This document shows, one piece after another, positions 41,890 through 51,196 of a stretch of DNA of 64,000 nt (within the stretch, counting starts at the first letter, position 1; the number at the start of each line of letters is the position of its first letter). The translations under genes and the position numbers were made by a program. The stretch comes from an uncultured Roseobacter sp. (GTDB lineage Bacteria > Pseudomonadota > Alphaproteobacteria > Rhodobacterales > Rhodobacteraceae). Location of the stretch: contig NZ_CANMNK010000002.1 of NCBI RefSeq assembly GCF_947499265.1, forward strand, positions 1 through 64,000, given 5' to 3'. Under the pieces are notes generated by a model. That model saw nothing but the letters and a program-made list of their open reading frames with translations, searched no databases and was not told the DNA's origin.

Positions 41890-43403
41890 CAGAGGTCCAT
41901 TAGCAACCGCCGTGGATCCTCCAGCGCTTCTTTCACGCGCACGAGGAAGGTCACAGCACCCTTGCCGTCGACAATCCGGTGATCATACGAAAGTGCCAGA
42001 TACATCATCGGGCGGATCACCACCTGACCCTTGATGGCCATCGGCCGGTCCTGGATCTTGTGCATGCCCAGAATGCCCGATTGCGGCGGGTTCAGGATCG
42101 GCGAGGACATCAGCGAGCCATAGACGCCGCCATTGGAGATCGTGAAGGTGCCGCCCTGCATCTCGGCCATGCTGAGTTTACCGTCGCGCGCGCGTGCGCC
42201 CTTCTCGGCAATCGCCTTCTCGATGGCGGCAAAGCTCATCGCATCAGCATCCCGGATCACCGGCACCACCAGGCCCGTGGGCGTGCCTGCCGCAATGCCC
42301 ATATGTACGAAGTTCTTGTAGACAATGTCGGTCCCGTCGATCTCGGCATTGACCTCCGGCACCTCGCGCAGCGCATGCACGCAGGCCTTGGTGAAGAAGG
42401 ACATGAAGCCCAGCTTGACCCCGTGTTTCTTCAGGAACAGATCCTTGTATTCATTGCGCAGCGCCATGACTTCGGTCATGTCCACCTCGTTGTAGGTGGT
42501 GAGCATGGCCGCCGTGTTCTGGCTGTCTTTCAGACGCTTGGCAATGGTCTGGCGCAGGCGTGTCATCTTCACCCGCTCTTCGCGCGCCGCATCATCGGCA
42601 GCAACTGGCGCACGCGCTGCGGCGGCGGCTGGGGCCGGTGCCGGGGTGGCGCTGGCAGCGGCAATCGCGGCACTCACGTCCTCTTTCATCACCCGCCCGT
42701 CCCGGCCAGACCCCGTGACCTGATCGCGGCTGATCCCGGCCTCGGCCATGGCCTTCTTGGCGGCGGGCGCGTCCTCGACATCCTTGCCACCACCTGTTGG
42801 CGCGGCAGCAGGTGCAGCGGCTGCCGTCGGTGCAGCAGGCGCTGCGGCACCTTCGCCTTGCGTCATCACCGCCAGTTTCGCGGTGGCATCCACGGTGGTG
42901 CCTTCGGGCGCCAGGATTTCCGTAAGCGTGCCCGCGGCAGGTGCTGGAACCTCAACGCTGACCTTATCGGTCTCCAGTTCGCAGAGCATTTCATCAGCGG
43001 CCACGGTATCCCCGACCTGCTTAAACCAGGTGCTGACGGTCGCCTCCGTGACGCTCTCACCCAGGGTGGGGACCATCACGTCCACGGTGCCGCCCGGGGT
43101 TGCGGGCGCGTCAGCGGCCGCAACCGGCGCAGCGGCGGGAGCTGTGCTCCCGGCACCTGCGCCTTCCCCCTCGGCGATGGAGGCGAGCAACGCATCGACA
43201 CCCACGGTTTCCCCTTCAGCGGCGACAATCTCCGCCAATGTACCGGCAGCGGGTGAGGGTACTTCGACGGTCACCTTGTCGGTTTCGAGCTCGCAGAGCA
43301 TTTCATCGACGGCGACGGTGTCGCCCGGTTTCTTGAACCATGTGGCCACGGTGGCCTCGGTGACGGATTCGCCCAGCGTGGGGACGCGAACTTCGATGGT
43401 CAT
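41889..43403 (-). CDS. sucB: 2-oxoglutarate dehydrogenase E2 (dihydrolipoyl succinyltransferase)
   Basis: The 504-residue E2 core protein has two lipoyl domains: residues about 2-76 (lipoyl Lys43 in [11 protein letters not shown]) and 107-181 (Lys147 in [11 protein letters not shown]). They are joined by Ala/Pro-rich linkers. A peripheral-subunit-binding domain follows near 215-250, and the catalytic domain ends with [14 protein letters not shown] carrying the active-site His. E. coli SucB has a single lipoyl domain. ATG 43403 is preferred; the frame remains open upstream but has no ribosome site. It lies 33 nt downstream of sucA, and its stop shares one base with the next start. Confidence 0.95.
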   Translation of the reverse strand: MTIEVRVPTLGESVTEATVATWFKKPGDTVAVDEMLCELETDKVTVEVPSPAAGTLAEIVAAEGETVGVDALLASIAEGEGAGAGSTAPAAAPVAAADAPATPGGTVDVMVPTLGESVTEATVSTWFKQVGDTVAADEMLCELETDKVSVEVPAPAAGTLTEILAPEGTTVDATAKLAVMTQGEGAAAPAAPTAAAAPAAAPTGGGKDVEDAPAAKKAMAEAGISRDQVTGSGRDGRVMKEDVSAAIAAASATPAPAPAAAAARAPVAADDAAREERVKMTRLRQTIAKRLKDSQNTAAMLTTYNEVDMTEVMALRNEYKDLFLKKHGVKLGFMSFFTKACVHALREVPEVNAEIDGTDIVYKNFVHMGIAAGTPTGLVVPVIRDADAMSFAAIEKAIAEKGARARDGKLSMAEMQGGTFTISNGGVYGSLMSSPILNPPQSGILGMHKIQDRPMAIKGQVVIRPMMYLALSYDHRIVDGKGAVTFLVRVKEALEDPRRLLMDL

Positions 43404-43436
43404 GATGGTTTCCCTTCGGCGCTTATTTCTTGCCAA

Positions 43437-46394
43437 TTATTTCTTGATCGTCAGCGCGTCATCGACGAGCGCTGCTTGTTGTGCTTTGTGCTGGCTGGCC
43501 AGACCCGTGGCTGGGCTGGCCGATGTGGCGCGACCCGCATAGATCGGGCGCGGATGTTTGGCCTTGATGCGGCCCAGAACCCATTCGATGTTGGGTTCGA
43601 TGAACGTCCAGGCGCCCTGGTTCTTGGGCTCTTCCTGACACCAGACCACTTCGGCCTGCTTGAAGCGTTCCAGCTCCTTCACGGCGGATTGCGCGGGGAA
43701 GGGATAGAATTGTTCGACCCGCAGCAGGTAGACGTCGTCGATGCCACGCGCGTCGCGTTCCTCGAGCAAATCGTAATAGACCTTGCCCGCGCACATGACC
43801 ACGCGCTTGATCTTGTTGTCCGCCACCAGCTTGGTCTCCGAATTGCCCTGTTGCGCATCGTCCCACATCAGCCGGTGGAAACTGGAACCGGTGGTGAATT
43901 CTTCGGCCTTGCTGACGGCCAGCTTGTGGCGCAGCAGGGATTTCGGCGTCATCAGGATCAGTGGCTTGCGGAAGGAGCGGTGAATCTGCCGCCGCAGGAT
44001 GTGGAAATAGTTCGCCGGTGTCGTGCAATTGGCCACAATCCAGTTGTCCTGCCCGCACATCTGCAAGAACCGTTCCAGCCGGGCGGAGGAGTGTTCCGGC
44101 CCTTGCCCTTCGAATCCATGGGGCAGCAGACAAACAAGGCCCGACATGCGCAGCCATTTGCTCTCACCGGAGGAAATGAACTGGTCAAACATGATCTGCG
44201 CGCCATTGGCGAAATCGCCGAATTGCGCTTCCCAGAGGGTCAATGCGTTGGGCTCGGCCAGCGAATAGCCGTATTCAAACCCCAACACGGCGTACTCCGA
44301 AAGCATCGAGTCGATGACCTCGTAATGTGCCTGCCCCGCCTTGATGTTGTTCAACGGGTAATAGCGTTCTTCCGTTTCTTGGCTGACAAGCCCGGAATGG
44401 CGCTGGGAAAAGGTGCCCCGCGTGCTGTCCTGTCCGGCCAGCCGCACCGGGAAGCCTTCGGTCAGCAGCGAGCCAAAGGCCAGCGCCTCGGCTGTCGCCC
44501 AGTCGATCCCGTCGCCAGCGTCAAACATCGCCTTCTTGGTTTCAAGCAAGCGTCCGACCGTCTTGTGCAGCGGAAAGCCATCGGGCGCTTTGGTCAACGC
44601 TGCGCCAACCTCCTTGAAGGTGGCCTTGGCGATGGCGGTTTTGCCGCGCTGATATTGGGTTTTCTGCTTGTCCAGGTGTGACCACTTGCCATCCAGCCAA
44701 TCCGCCTTGTTGGGGCGATATTCCTTTCCGGCTTCGAATTCTTCGCTCAGATAGGCCTGAAACGCGGCCTTCATGTCTTCGATTTCGCCTTCGGGGATCA
44801 ACCCGTCGCGCACCAGCCGTTCAGTATAAAGGCTCAGCGTGGTCTTCTGACCTTTGATTTTCTTGTACATCACCGGGTTGGTGAACATCGGCTCATCGCC
44901 TTCGTTATGGCCAAACCGCCGGTAGCAAAAGATGTCGATCACCACGTCCTTGCGGAATTTCTGGCGGAATTCCGTGGCCACCTTGGCGGCATGCACCACC
45001 GCTTCCGGGTCATCGCCGTTCACGTGGAAGATCGGCGCCTCGACCACCAGGGCGTTGTCGGTGGGGTAGGGGGAGGAGCGCGAGAAATGCGGCGCCGTGG
45101 TGAAACCGATCTGGTTGTTGACCACAATATGCATGGTGCCGCCCGCTTTATGCCCGCGCAGGCCCGACAGGGCAAAACACTCCGCCACAACGCCCTGGCC
45201 CGCAAAGGCCGCGTCGCCGTGCAGCAGGATGGGCATGCAGGTGGTGCGGTCGGTGTCGTTGTTCTGATCCTGTTTGGCGCGCGCCTTGCCGAGCACAACG
45301 GGGTTCACCGCCTCCAGGTGAGAGGGGTTGGCCGTTAGGCTGAGGTGCACGGTATTGCCGTCAAATTCGCGGTCCGAGGATGCGCCAAGGTGGTATTTCA
45401 CATCGCCCGAGCCATCCACGTCCTCAGGCTTGAAGCTGCCGCCCTGAAACTCGTTGAAGATCGCCTTGTAGGGTTTGGCCATCACGTTTGCCAATACGCT
45501 CAGCCGTCCGCGGTGCGGCATGCCGATCACGATGTCACGCACGCCCAAAGCGCCACCGCGCTTGATGATCTGCTCCATTGCCGGCACCAGGCTTTCGCCA
45601 CCATCAAGACCAAAGCGTTTGGTGCCCATGTATTTCACATGCAGGAATTTCTCGAAGCCCTCGGCCTCGACCAGTTTGGCCAGGATCGCCTTGCGTCCTT
45701 CCCGGGTGAACGACACTTCCTTGCCAAAGCCCTCGATGCGCTCTTTCAGCCAGCCCGCTTCTTCGGGGTTGGAGATGTGCATGTATTGCAGCGCGAAGGT
45801 GCCGCAGTAGGTGCGTTTCACGATGCTGAGGATTTCGCGCATCGAGGCGGTTTCCAGCCCGAGCACCTTGTCGATGAAAATCGGCCGGTCCATGTCGGCC
45901 TCGGTGAAGCCATAGGATTTCGGGTCAAGCTCCGGGTGTGGTGTCATCTCGCGCATGCCCAGCGGGTCGAGATCCGCGACCAGATGGCCCCGGATGCGGT
46001 AGGCGCGGATGATCATCAGCGCGCGGATGCTGTCGAGCACGGCGCGTTTGATCTGATCGTCGGTGACTTCCACGCCGGTGGCCGCAGCCTTCGCCTTGAT
46101 CTTGTCGCCAGCCCCTTTGAGTTCGGCTTCAGGCGCCCATTCGCCGGTGAGCGCCTGTGTCATCTCATCGCCGGGCTGCGGCGGCCAGTCACTGCGCGCC
46201 CAGCTCGGGCCATCGGCCTCGCGCTTGACCGAGACCTCATCATCCCCCATCGCCTTGAAGAAGGCCCGCCAGGCGTCATCGACCGCGTTCGGATCATTGG
46301 CGTATCGCGCGTACATCTGTTCGAGATATTCCGCGTTGTGCCCCTGCATGAAGGAGGAGGCATGGAACTGATCGTTGGGTGTATGTTCGGTCAT
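43437..46394 (-). CDS. sucA: 2-oxoglutarate dehydrogenase E1 component
   Basis: The 985-residue thiamine-diphosphate enzyme decarboxylates 2-oxoglutarate for the TCA cycle. The N-terminal helix (NAEYLEQMYARYANDPNAVD) binds E2. GMPHRGRLSVLANVM, LHGDAAFAGQGVVAE and HNEGDEP are E1o signatures, and FEGQGPEHSSARLERFLQ lies in the C-terminal domain. ATG 46394 overlaps the DUF805 stop by ATGA and is preceded by GAGG. It is followed directly by sucB. Confidence 0.96.
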   Translation of the reverse strand: MTEHTPNDQFHASSFMQGHNAEYLEQMYARYANDPNAVDDAWRAFFKAMGDDEVSVKREADGPSWARSDWPPQPGDEMTQALTGEWAPEAELKGAGDKIKAKAAATGVEVTDDQIKRAVLDSIRALMIIRAYRIRGHLVADLDPLGMREMTPHPELDPKSYGFTEADMDRPIFIDKVLGLETASMREILSIVKRTYCGTFALQYMHISNPEEAGWLKERIEGFGKEVSFTREGRKAILAKLVEAEGFEKFLHVKYMGTKRFGLDGGESLVPAMEQIIKRGGALGVRDIVIGMPHRGRLSVLANVMAKPYKAIFNEFQGGSFKPEDVDGSGDVKYHLGASSDREFDGNTVHLSLTANPSHLEAVNPVVLGKARAKQDQNNDTDRTTCMPILLHGDAAFAGQGVVAECFALSGLRGHKAGGTMHIVVNNQIGFTTAPHFSRSSPYPTDNALVVEAPIFHVNGDDPEAVVHAAKVATEFRQKFRKDVVIDIFCYRRFGHNEGDEPMFTNPVMYKKIKGQKTTLSLYTERLVRDGLIPEGEIEDMKAAFQAYLSEEFEAGKEYRPNKADWLDGKWSHLDKQKTQYQRGKTAIAKATFKEVGAALTKAPDGFPLHKTVGRLLETKKAMFDAGDGIDWATAEALAFGSLLTEGFPVRLAGQDSTRGTFSQRHSGLVSQETEERYYPLNNIKAGQAHYEVIDSMLSEYAVLGFEYGYSLAEPNALTLWEAQFGDFANGAQIMFDQFISSGESKWLRMSGLVCLLPHGFEGQGPEHSSARLERFLQMCGQDNWIVANCTTPANYFHILRRQIHRSFRKPLILMTPKSLLRHKLAVSKAEEFTTGSSFHRLMWDDAQQGNSETKLVADNKIKRVVMCAGKVYYDLLEERDARGIDDVYLLRVEQFYPFPAQSAVKELERFKQAEVVWCQEEPKNQGAWTFIEPNIEWVLGRIKAKHPRPIYAGRATSASPATGLASQHKAQQAALVDDALTIKK

Positions 46395-46858
46395 GGGGTT
46401 ACCTCATGTGGGTTGGGACCGTATTGGTTGGAGCCGGATCGGGATTTTTTGCAGAGAGAGTAGACACCAAAAGCCATCAGAAACACGATGAAAATGAAGC
46501 TGATTTGCCATGGCAAAACCCATAGCGATCCAACTGCTGTAGCTAAAATCGCCAAATATATGAGTGCCCGCCAACCTGACGTTCCTGTGTCATGCAGGCG
46601 CCTTGTCAATGCCGCTATGAAAGGCACGAAAGTTGCTGCTGTGAAAAGGTTTTCAAGGAGGTGAGCATGTGTTCCGATGTTGAAGTGTAGCCCGAACTTG
46701 AATGACAGGTTTTGACTATCACTGGAAACGTAGCTCTGAATTCCGGTACTGATGATCGACAGGAAGAGAGCAAACCACCAAAACTCTGATCGCGAGGCGC
46801 GCCCGGAGAAGGTGAAGTATTTTCTGAAACAAGTTTTGACGGACTCTGTAAGGGTCAT
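46391..46858 (-). CDS. DUF805 family membrane protein
   Basis: The 155-residue protein has the DUF805 opening (KTCFRKYFTFSGRASRSEFW) and three to four hydrophobic segments ending LCKKSRSGSNQYGPNP. ATG 46858 follows GGGAGG with appropriate spacing. It overlaps sucA by four bases and is inserted in the TCA transcript between sucD and sucA. Function unknown; DUF805 proteins are small inner-membrane proteins. Confidence 0.85.
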   Translation of the reverse strand: MTLTESVKTCFRKYFTFSGRASRSEFWWFALFLSIISTGIQSYVSSDSQNLSFKFGLHFNIGTHAHLLENLFTAATFVPFIAALTRRLHDTGTSGWRALIYLAILATAVGSLWVLPWQISFIFIVFLMAFGVYSLCKKSRSGSNQYGPNPHEVTP

Positions 46859-46871
46859 CGCTGAGAACCTC

Positions 46872-47030
46872 CCGCCCGACGGCACCGTCGGGCAGCGCCT
46901 GACCTTCCCCCCGGGAAGGCGCTTTGCACCTCCCCAAGGTCAGGCGCTCCCCTCAGTATATGGGACTGCGATGTAGTGACCGTCCGGGGCTCCGCCCGTT
47001 CGGACCTCAAACGCTCCACTGGAGCGTTTG
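46872..47030. repeat. Cluster of perfect hairpins between sucD and the DUF805/sucA genes
   Basis: Several inverted repeats occupy this interval. GCCCGACGG/CCGTCGGGC lies at 46874-46882 and 46885-46893. AGCGCCTGACCTT/AAGGTCAGGCGCT lies at 46894-46906 and 46936-46948. Inside the latter, CCTTCCC/GGGAAGG (46903-46909 and 46913-46919) competes with it. GTCCG/CGGAC lies at 46982-46986 and 47001-47005, and CAAACGCTCC/GGAGCGTTTG at 47008-47017 and 47021-47030. No T tract follows any stem on the minus strand. It resembles a palindromic intergenic repeat rather than a terminator, and could modulate RNA stability or read-through from sucD to sucA. Confidence 0.85.
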
Positions 47031-47054
47031 CCTCGCGTATGCTCGGATCGGTCC

Positions 47055-47942
47055 TCACCCCTTTTCAATCGCCTCTTTCACCGCTTCGCCGAGCGTCGCG
47101 GGGCTGTCGGCGACGACGATGCCGGCGGCGCGCATGGCTTCGATTTTGTCTTCGGCACCGCCCTTGCCACCAGCGACAATGGCACCGGCGTGGCCCATGC
47201 GGCGCCCGGGAGGGGCGGTGCGGCCCGCGATGAAGCCTGCCGTGGGCTTCCAGCGGCCTTTCTTCTTTTCATCTGCCAAGAACTGTGCCGCGTCTTCCTC
47301 GGCGCTGCCGCCGATTTCACCAATCATGATAATGCTTTGGGTCTCGTCATCGGCCAGAAACATTTCCAAAACGTCAATGTGCTCGGTCCCCTTGATCGGG
47401 TCGCCGCCGATGCCCACGGCTGTCGATTGACCATAGCCCAGATCGGTTGTCTGCTTGACCGCTTCGTAGGTCAGCGTACCGGAGCGTGAGACCACGCCGC
47501 AGGAGCCGCGCTTGTGGATGTGTCCGGGCATGATGCCGATCTTGCACGCGTCTGGCGTGATCACGCCAGGACAGTTTGGTCCCACCAGACGCGACGCGGA
47601 TCCTTCCAGCGCGCGCTGCACCTTCATCATGTCCAAGACGGGGATGCCTTCGGTGATGCATACGATCAGTTCCATCTCGGCATCGATGGCCTCCAGAATG
47701 GAATCCGCAGCGAAGGGCGGCGGCACATAGATCACGCTGGCATTAGCCTGCGTCACATGTTTGGCCTCATGCACGGAATTGAAAACCGGCAGGTCCAGAT
47801 GGGTCTGCCCGCCTTTGCCCGGTGTCACGCCACCGACCATTTTAGTGCCGTAAGCAATGGCCTGTTCAGTGTGGAATGTGCCCTGAGAGCCGGTGAGGCC
47901 CTGGCAGATCACCTTGGTATTTTCGTCAATAAGTACGGCCAT
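47055..47942 (-). CDS. sucD: Succinyl-CoA synthetase subunit alpha
   Basis: The 295-residue CoA-binding and phosphorylated subunit has [13 protein letters not shown] near residue 17, [11 protein letters not shown] (about 125) and the C-terminal [13 protein letters not shown] with the phosphorylated His near 248. It partners sucC but is separated from it by three unrelated genes. Upstream of it is a 54-base gap to the methyltransferase gene. Confidence 0.96.
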   Translation of the reverse strand: MAVLIDENTKVICQGLTGSQGTFHTEQAIAYGTKMVGGVTPGKGGQTHLDLPVFNSVHEAKHVTQANASVIYVPPPFAADSILEAIDAEMELIVCITEGIPVLDMMKVQRALEGSASRLVGPNCPGVITPDACKIGIMPGHIHKRGSCGVVSRSGTLTYEAVKQTTDLGYGQSTAVGIGGDPIKGTEHIDVLEMFLADDETQSIIMIGEIGGSAEEDAAQFLADEKKKGRWKPTAGFIAGRTAPPGRRMGHAGAIVAGGKGGAEDKIEAMRAAGIVVADSPATLGEAVKEAIEKG

Positions 47943-47996
47943 TTTGGTTCCCTTTTTGGTATTTCAAGGTCCGGATGAGAAGAGGATTGCGGCGGG

Positions 47997-48794
47997 TCAT
48001 GCGCGACCTGCCTTGTGCAGCAGCACGGTGATGTTGTCGTCAACAGGCAGGGCCAGTTTGTTCACCAGCTCCGTGTCAAAACCCGCCTTGCGGGCGGTTT
48101 CGGTCAGCGTCTTGAGGGTAAAATAGTTCACGTGATCGGGATAGCGGAAGCCACACCATTTCGCGCCCACCAGGCGACGGTTGATGGAGCCGAAATTGGG
48201 CACGCGAATGTAGATGGCACCGCTCTCTTTCAGGGCACGATGCGATCCCTTGAGCACCTGCATCACATCGGTTTCATGCTCTAGATAGGAGTGCATGATG
48301 ATCCCGTCGAACTGGCCTTGATCGAAGGTCCAGATGGCCTCGGCACCTGCGCCATGCGCGCAATAGCCGCCCTGTTCCCGCATATAGGTGTCGGCCTGCG
48401 CATGCAGGCCCTTGGACAATTCAATGCCATAGGGCGTCATCGGGGGCGCGATGCGGCCGCCGTGCCCGCAGCCGATGTCCAGCACATGGCCATCGTTGAA
48501 CCATACCCGGTATTTGTCGTGTTTGTTGCGGTGCGTCAGCCCGAGTTTCTTGCGCAGCGCACGGATGCCGGGGCTGAGCGAGGTGGAGCCTTTCGAGGCC
48601 TCTTTCTTGACCTCATAGGTCTTTTCCCAGGCAAAATCTTCTTCCAGCGCTTCATAAGCCACCGGATTGCGCAGATAGGTCATGTCGCAGGCGGTGCAGC
48701 GCACGATCTGCCAGTCTTGGGGCGAATACTGGGGCCAGGGTACGATGTCGGTTGCGTCGCAACAGGGGCAGGATCGTGGCGCTGTGTCGAGCAT
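47997..48794 (-). CDS. Class I SAM-dependent methyltransferase with N-terminal zinc-ribbon-like region
   Basis: The 265-residue protein starts with four Cys in two CxxC pairs (CPCC near residue 8 and CTAC near 32), a small zinc-ribbon-like element. A Rossmann methyltransferase follows with VLDIGCGHGGRIAP (about 105) and HSYLEHETDV. The pattern fits methyltransferases of the Methyltransf_23 type that act on sugars, quinones or small metabolites. ATG 48794 follows GGGAGG by about nine bases and one base past the previous stop. It sits within the sucC-sucD transcript. The substrate is unknown. Confidence 0.8.
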   Translation of the reverse strand: MLDTAPRSCPCCDATDIVPWPQYSPQDWQIVRCTACDMTYLRNPVAYEALEEDFAWEKTYEVKKEASKGSTSLSPGIRALRKKLGLTHRNKHDKYRVWFNDGHVLDIGCGHGGRIAPPMTPYGIELSKGLHAQADTYMREQGGYCAHGAGAEAIWTFDQGQFDGIIMHSYLEHETDVMQVLKGSHRALKESGAIYIRVPNFGSINRRLVGAKWCGFRYPDHVNYFTLKTLTETARKAGFDTELVNKLALPVDDNITVLLHKAGRA

Positions 48795-48795
48795 C

Positions 48796-49278
48796 TCAGA
48801 ACGCCTCCCATCCAACGGGCAAACGGTCAACCGCCATATAGGTCCGGTTGTCCCGCGTCCCTACATGCACCACGGCGACGCGCCCACGCAGAAGCTCTCT
48901 GCCGTCGAGGAGCGCGGTTCCCGGCTCGGGCGCATGTGTATGCGGCAGGTCAATTTTGAAGCCAAAGACCGGCGGGGTCGCCATCTGGGTGCGCAGGGCC
49001 GCGATCGCTTTGGTGGTGTGCTCCCCGTCAAAAGCAACTTCGCACCGCCGTTCGATTACAGCGACGGTATCGGGCGCCGGCTCCAAGGTCTTGTCCCAAA
49101 ATGTCAGCGCGTAAGGCAGCGGAGTGCCATCGCGCGCCGCCATCCGGGCGCGGGCCTCGCTGGCGGTCTGACCGGCCTTGAAACAAACCGCATTGAAGCT
49201 CGCAATCGCCGGGTCAGCCAAAGCGGTCGCAGGGGCTGCCGCGCCGAGCCAAAAGGATATGAGGGCGAGCCGGATCAT
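48796..49278 (-). CDS. Hypothetical exported protein between sucC and sucD
   Basis: The 160-residue protein has a signal peptide (LALISFWLGAAAPATALA) and two Cys in the body. A central FNAVCFKAGQTASEARARM and a GTPLPYALTF block resemble those of its upstream neighbour, which contains FDRFCVEGPRDDAALRAAG and YVPLPEKT. The two may be distant tandem paralogues. It overlaps the neighbour by four bases. Function unknown, probably periplasmic. Confidence 0.7.
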   Translation of the reverse strand: MIRLALISFWLGAAAPATALADPAIASFNAVCFKAGQTASEARARMAARDGTPLPYALTFWDKTLEPAPDTVAVIERRCEVAFDGEHTTKAIAALRTQMATPPVFGFKIDLPHTHAPEPGTALLDGRELLRGRVAVVHVGTRDNRTYMAVDRLPVGWEAF

Positions 49279-49799
49279 GTCTCACCCGGTCGGAAGTAAA
49301 TCAGCGCATAGCGGTACCAGCCGACGCTGACAGTGCGTTCAGTGGCAATCAGCGCCGGCGGATTGGTCGGCAAAGCCCACGCCTGTTCTATGTTTTGCCC
49401 CAAGGGGGCTGGATCGACCGCACGGGCACCGGGGTAGGTGGCGGCCACGTAGTTCTGGAACCGCGTGGTCTGGCCGGTGCGCGATTCCGCTTGTACGACA
49501 CACATCTTGTCAGACACCGCCACTGCCGGACGACGATCATCGATCACATAGGCACGGGCACCCGGCGTTTTTTCCGGAAGCGGGACATATCCGGCCGCGC
49601 GGAGCGCTGCATCATCACGCGGCCCTTCCACGCAGAAGCGGTCAAACGCGCTGACCATCAGCGCGGGGCTGCTTTTCGGCACCAGATTGAACCGCCACAT
49701 GTTGCGCAGCTCCGCCGTGTCAGATGACACGCCCTGAGCGGAGCAGGCGCTGAGAGCCAACGCACCGCAAAGCAATGCAAGTGGAAAAACGCCCCGCAC
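49275..49799 (-). CDS. Hypothetical lipoprotein between sucC and sucD
   Basis: The 174-residue lipoprotein has the signal GVFPLALLCGALALSAC with lipobox LSAC. Its body has two Cys, in FDRFCVEG and KMCVVQAES, and a C-terminal SVGWYRYALIYF. It is the first of three genes inserted between sucC and sucD, starting four bases after sucC ends. It resembles the following gene product weakly. Function unknown. Confidence 0.7.
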   Translation of the reverse strand: MRGVFPLALLCGALALSACSAQGVSSDTAELRNMWRFNLVPKSSPALMVSAFDRFCVEGPRDDAALRAAGYVPLPEKTPGARAYVIDDRRPAVAVSDKMCVVQAESRTGQTTRFQNYVAATYPGARAVDPAPLGQNIEQAWALPTNPPALIATERTVSVGWYRYALIYFRPGET

Positions 49800-49803
49800 G
49801 TGC

Positions 49804-50997
49804 TTAGCCTTTTACAGCCTTCACGATCTTCTGCGCGCCGTCTTTCAGATCATCGGCGGCGATCACATCCACGTCGGAATTGTTGATGATGTCTTTGCCT
49901 TCCTGAACGTTGGTGCCTTCCAGACGCACCACCAGCGGCACCTTCAGACCCACTTCCTTGACCGCAGCCACCACGCCTTCGGCGATCACATCGCAGCGCA
50001 TGATGCCGCCGAAGATATTCACCAGAATGCCTTTAACGTTGTCGTCGGAGGTGATGATCTTGAAGGCTTCGGTCACCTTTTCCTTGGTGGCGCCACCGCC
50101 CACGTCGAGGAAGTTGGCAGGCTCCGCGCCATAAAGCTTGATGATATCCATCGTCGCCATGGCCAGACCCGCGCCATTGACCATGCAGCCGATCTCGCCA
50201 TCGAGCGCGATGTAGTTGAGGTCGTATTTCGAGGCCTCCAGCTCTTTGCTGTCTTCCTCGGTGGTGTCACGCAGCTCGGCGATGTCGGGGTGGCGATAGA
50301 TCGCGTTGCCGTCAAAGCTGACCTTCGCGTCCAGCACTTTCAGATCACCACTGTCGGTCACGATCAGCGGGTTGATCTCCAGCATCTCCATGTCTTTTTC
50401 CATGAACGCTTTGTAGAGCAGCCCCATCAGGCCCACGCATTGTTTGACCTGCTTGCCCTCCAGCCCCAGCGCAAAGGCAATGCGGCGCCCATGAAACGCC
50501 TGATAGCCGGAGGCCGGATCGACGGAGAAGCTGAGGATTTTTTCGGGCGTCGCCGCGGCCACTTCTTCGATGTCCATGCCGCCCTCGGTGGAGCAGACGA
50601 AGCTGACCCGGCTGGTCTGCCGGTCCACCAGCAAGGCAAGGTACATTTCGGTCTCGATGCCGGAGCCGTCCTCGATGTAGATGCGGTTGACCTGTTTGCC
50701 CACCGGACCGGTCTGGTGGGTGACCAGGGTGCGCCCGAGCATCTTCTTGGCTTCTTCCGAGGCTTCTTCAACAGATTTGGTCAGCCGGACGCCGCCCTTA
50801 TCGCCTGCATCCGCTTCCTTGAATTTGCCCTTGCCGCGCCCCCCGGCGTGGATCTGTGCCTTGACCACCCACATCGGGCCATCGAGCGCGCCAGCTGCTG
50901 TCTTGGCTTCTTCAGCCCGCAACACCACACGCCCGTCGGAGACCGGCGCGCCGTAGCTGCGCAGCAATGCTTTTGCCTGATATTCATGGATGTTCAT
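49804..50997 (-). CDS. sucC: Succinyl-CoA synthetase subunit beta (ADP-forming)
   Basis: The 397-residue ATP-grasp subunit starts [18 protein letters not shown], a normal SucC N-terminus. Further marks are [55 protein letters not shown] in segments, and the C-terminal [15 protein letters not shown]. Its leader carries a paired operator at 51109-51145, 111 nt upstream of the ATG. This makes it the likely head of the suc operon. Confidence 0.96.
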   Translation of the reverse strand: MNIHEYQAKALLRSYGAPVSDGRVVLRAEEAKTAAGALDGPMWVVKAQIHAGGRGKGKFKEADAGDKGGVRLTKSVEEASEEAKKMLGRTLVTHQTGPVGKQVNRIYIEDGSGIETEMYLALLVDRQTSRVSFVCSTEGGMDIEEVAAATPEKILSFSVDPASGYQAFHGRRIAFALGLEGKQVKQCVGLMGLLYKAFMEKDMEMLEINPLIVTDSGDLKVLDAKVSFDGNAIYRHPDIAELRDTTEEDSKELEASKYDLNYIALDGEIGCMVNGAGLAMATMDIIKLYGAEPANFLDVGGGATKEKVTEAFKIITSDDNVKGILVNIFGGIMRCDVIAEGVVAAVKEVGLKVPLVVRLEGTNVQEGKDIINNSDVDVIAADDLKDGAQKIVKAVKG

Positions 50998-51108
50998 GGA
51001 TTTGGTCCCGTGCTTTTGTGGATCGGTTCAGCTCCCGATATAAAACGCGAATTTTCTGCGATGAAACCGGTTTATCCCCAGAGACCGGGTTCACAGCGCG
51101 AAAATTGC

Positions 51109-51145
51109 ATTTTGTGATCACAGCATTTCAGGCTGTGATCACAAA
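51109..51145 (-). promoter_or_regulatory. Paired TGTGATCACA operator upstream of sucC
   Basis: Two perfect palindromes TGTGATCACA lie at 51113-51122 and 51134-51143, exactly 21 bp apart, within a larger perfect dyad TTTGTGATCACAGC/GCTGTGATCACAAA. Read on the sucC strand, the gene-proximal copy is CTGTGATCACAAAAT, identical to the gene-proximal copy upstream of sdhC. There are 111 bases between it and the sucC ATG. A spacing of two helical turns suggests a protein binding as a pair of dimers. The regulator is not identified. Confidence 0.75.
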
Positions 51146-51196
51146 TAATCAGGCAAGATCAATTTTCATATAATGCAGGGGATTCGCAGGGGTATT

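Noticed and set aside
46872-47030. Rho-independent terminator after sucD
   Set aside because: Strong stems but no T tract on the transcribed strand, and several competing structures; better described as a palindromic element.
51109-51145. CRP- or FNR-type site interpretation
   Set aside because: CRP sites have TGTGA and TCACA separated by six bases, and FNR sites are TTGAT-N4-ATCAA; here the halves are directly joined as TGTGATCACA and repeated at 21 bp.
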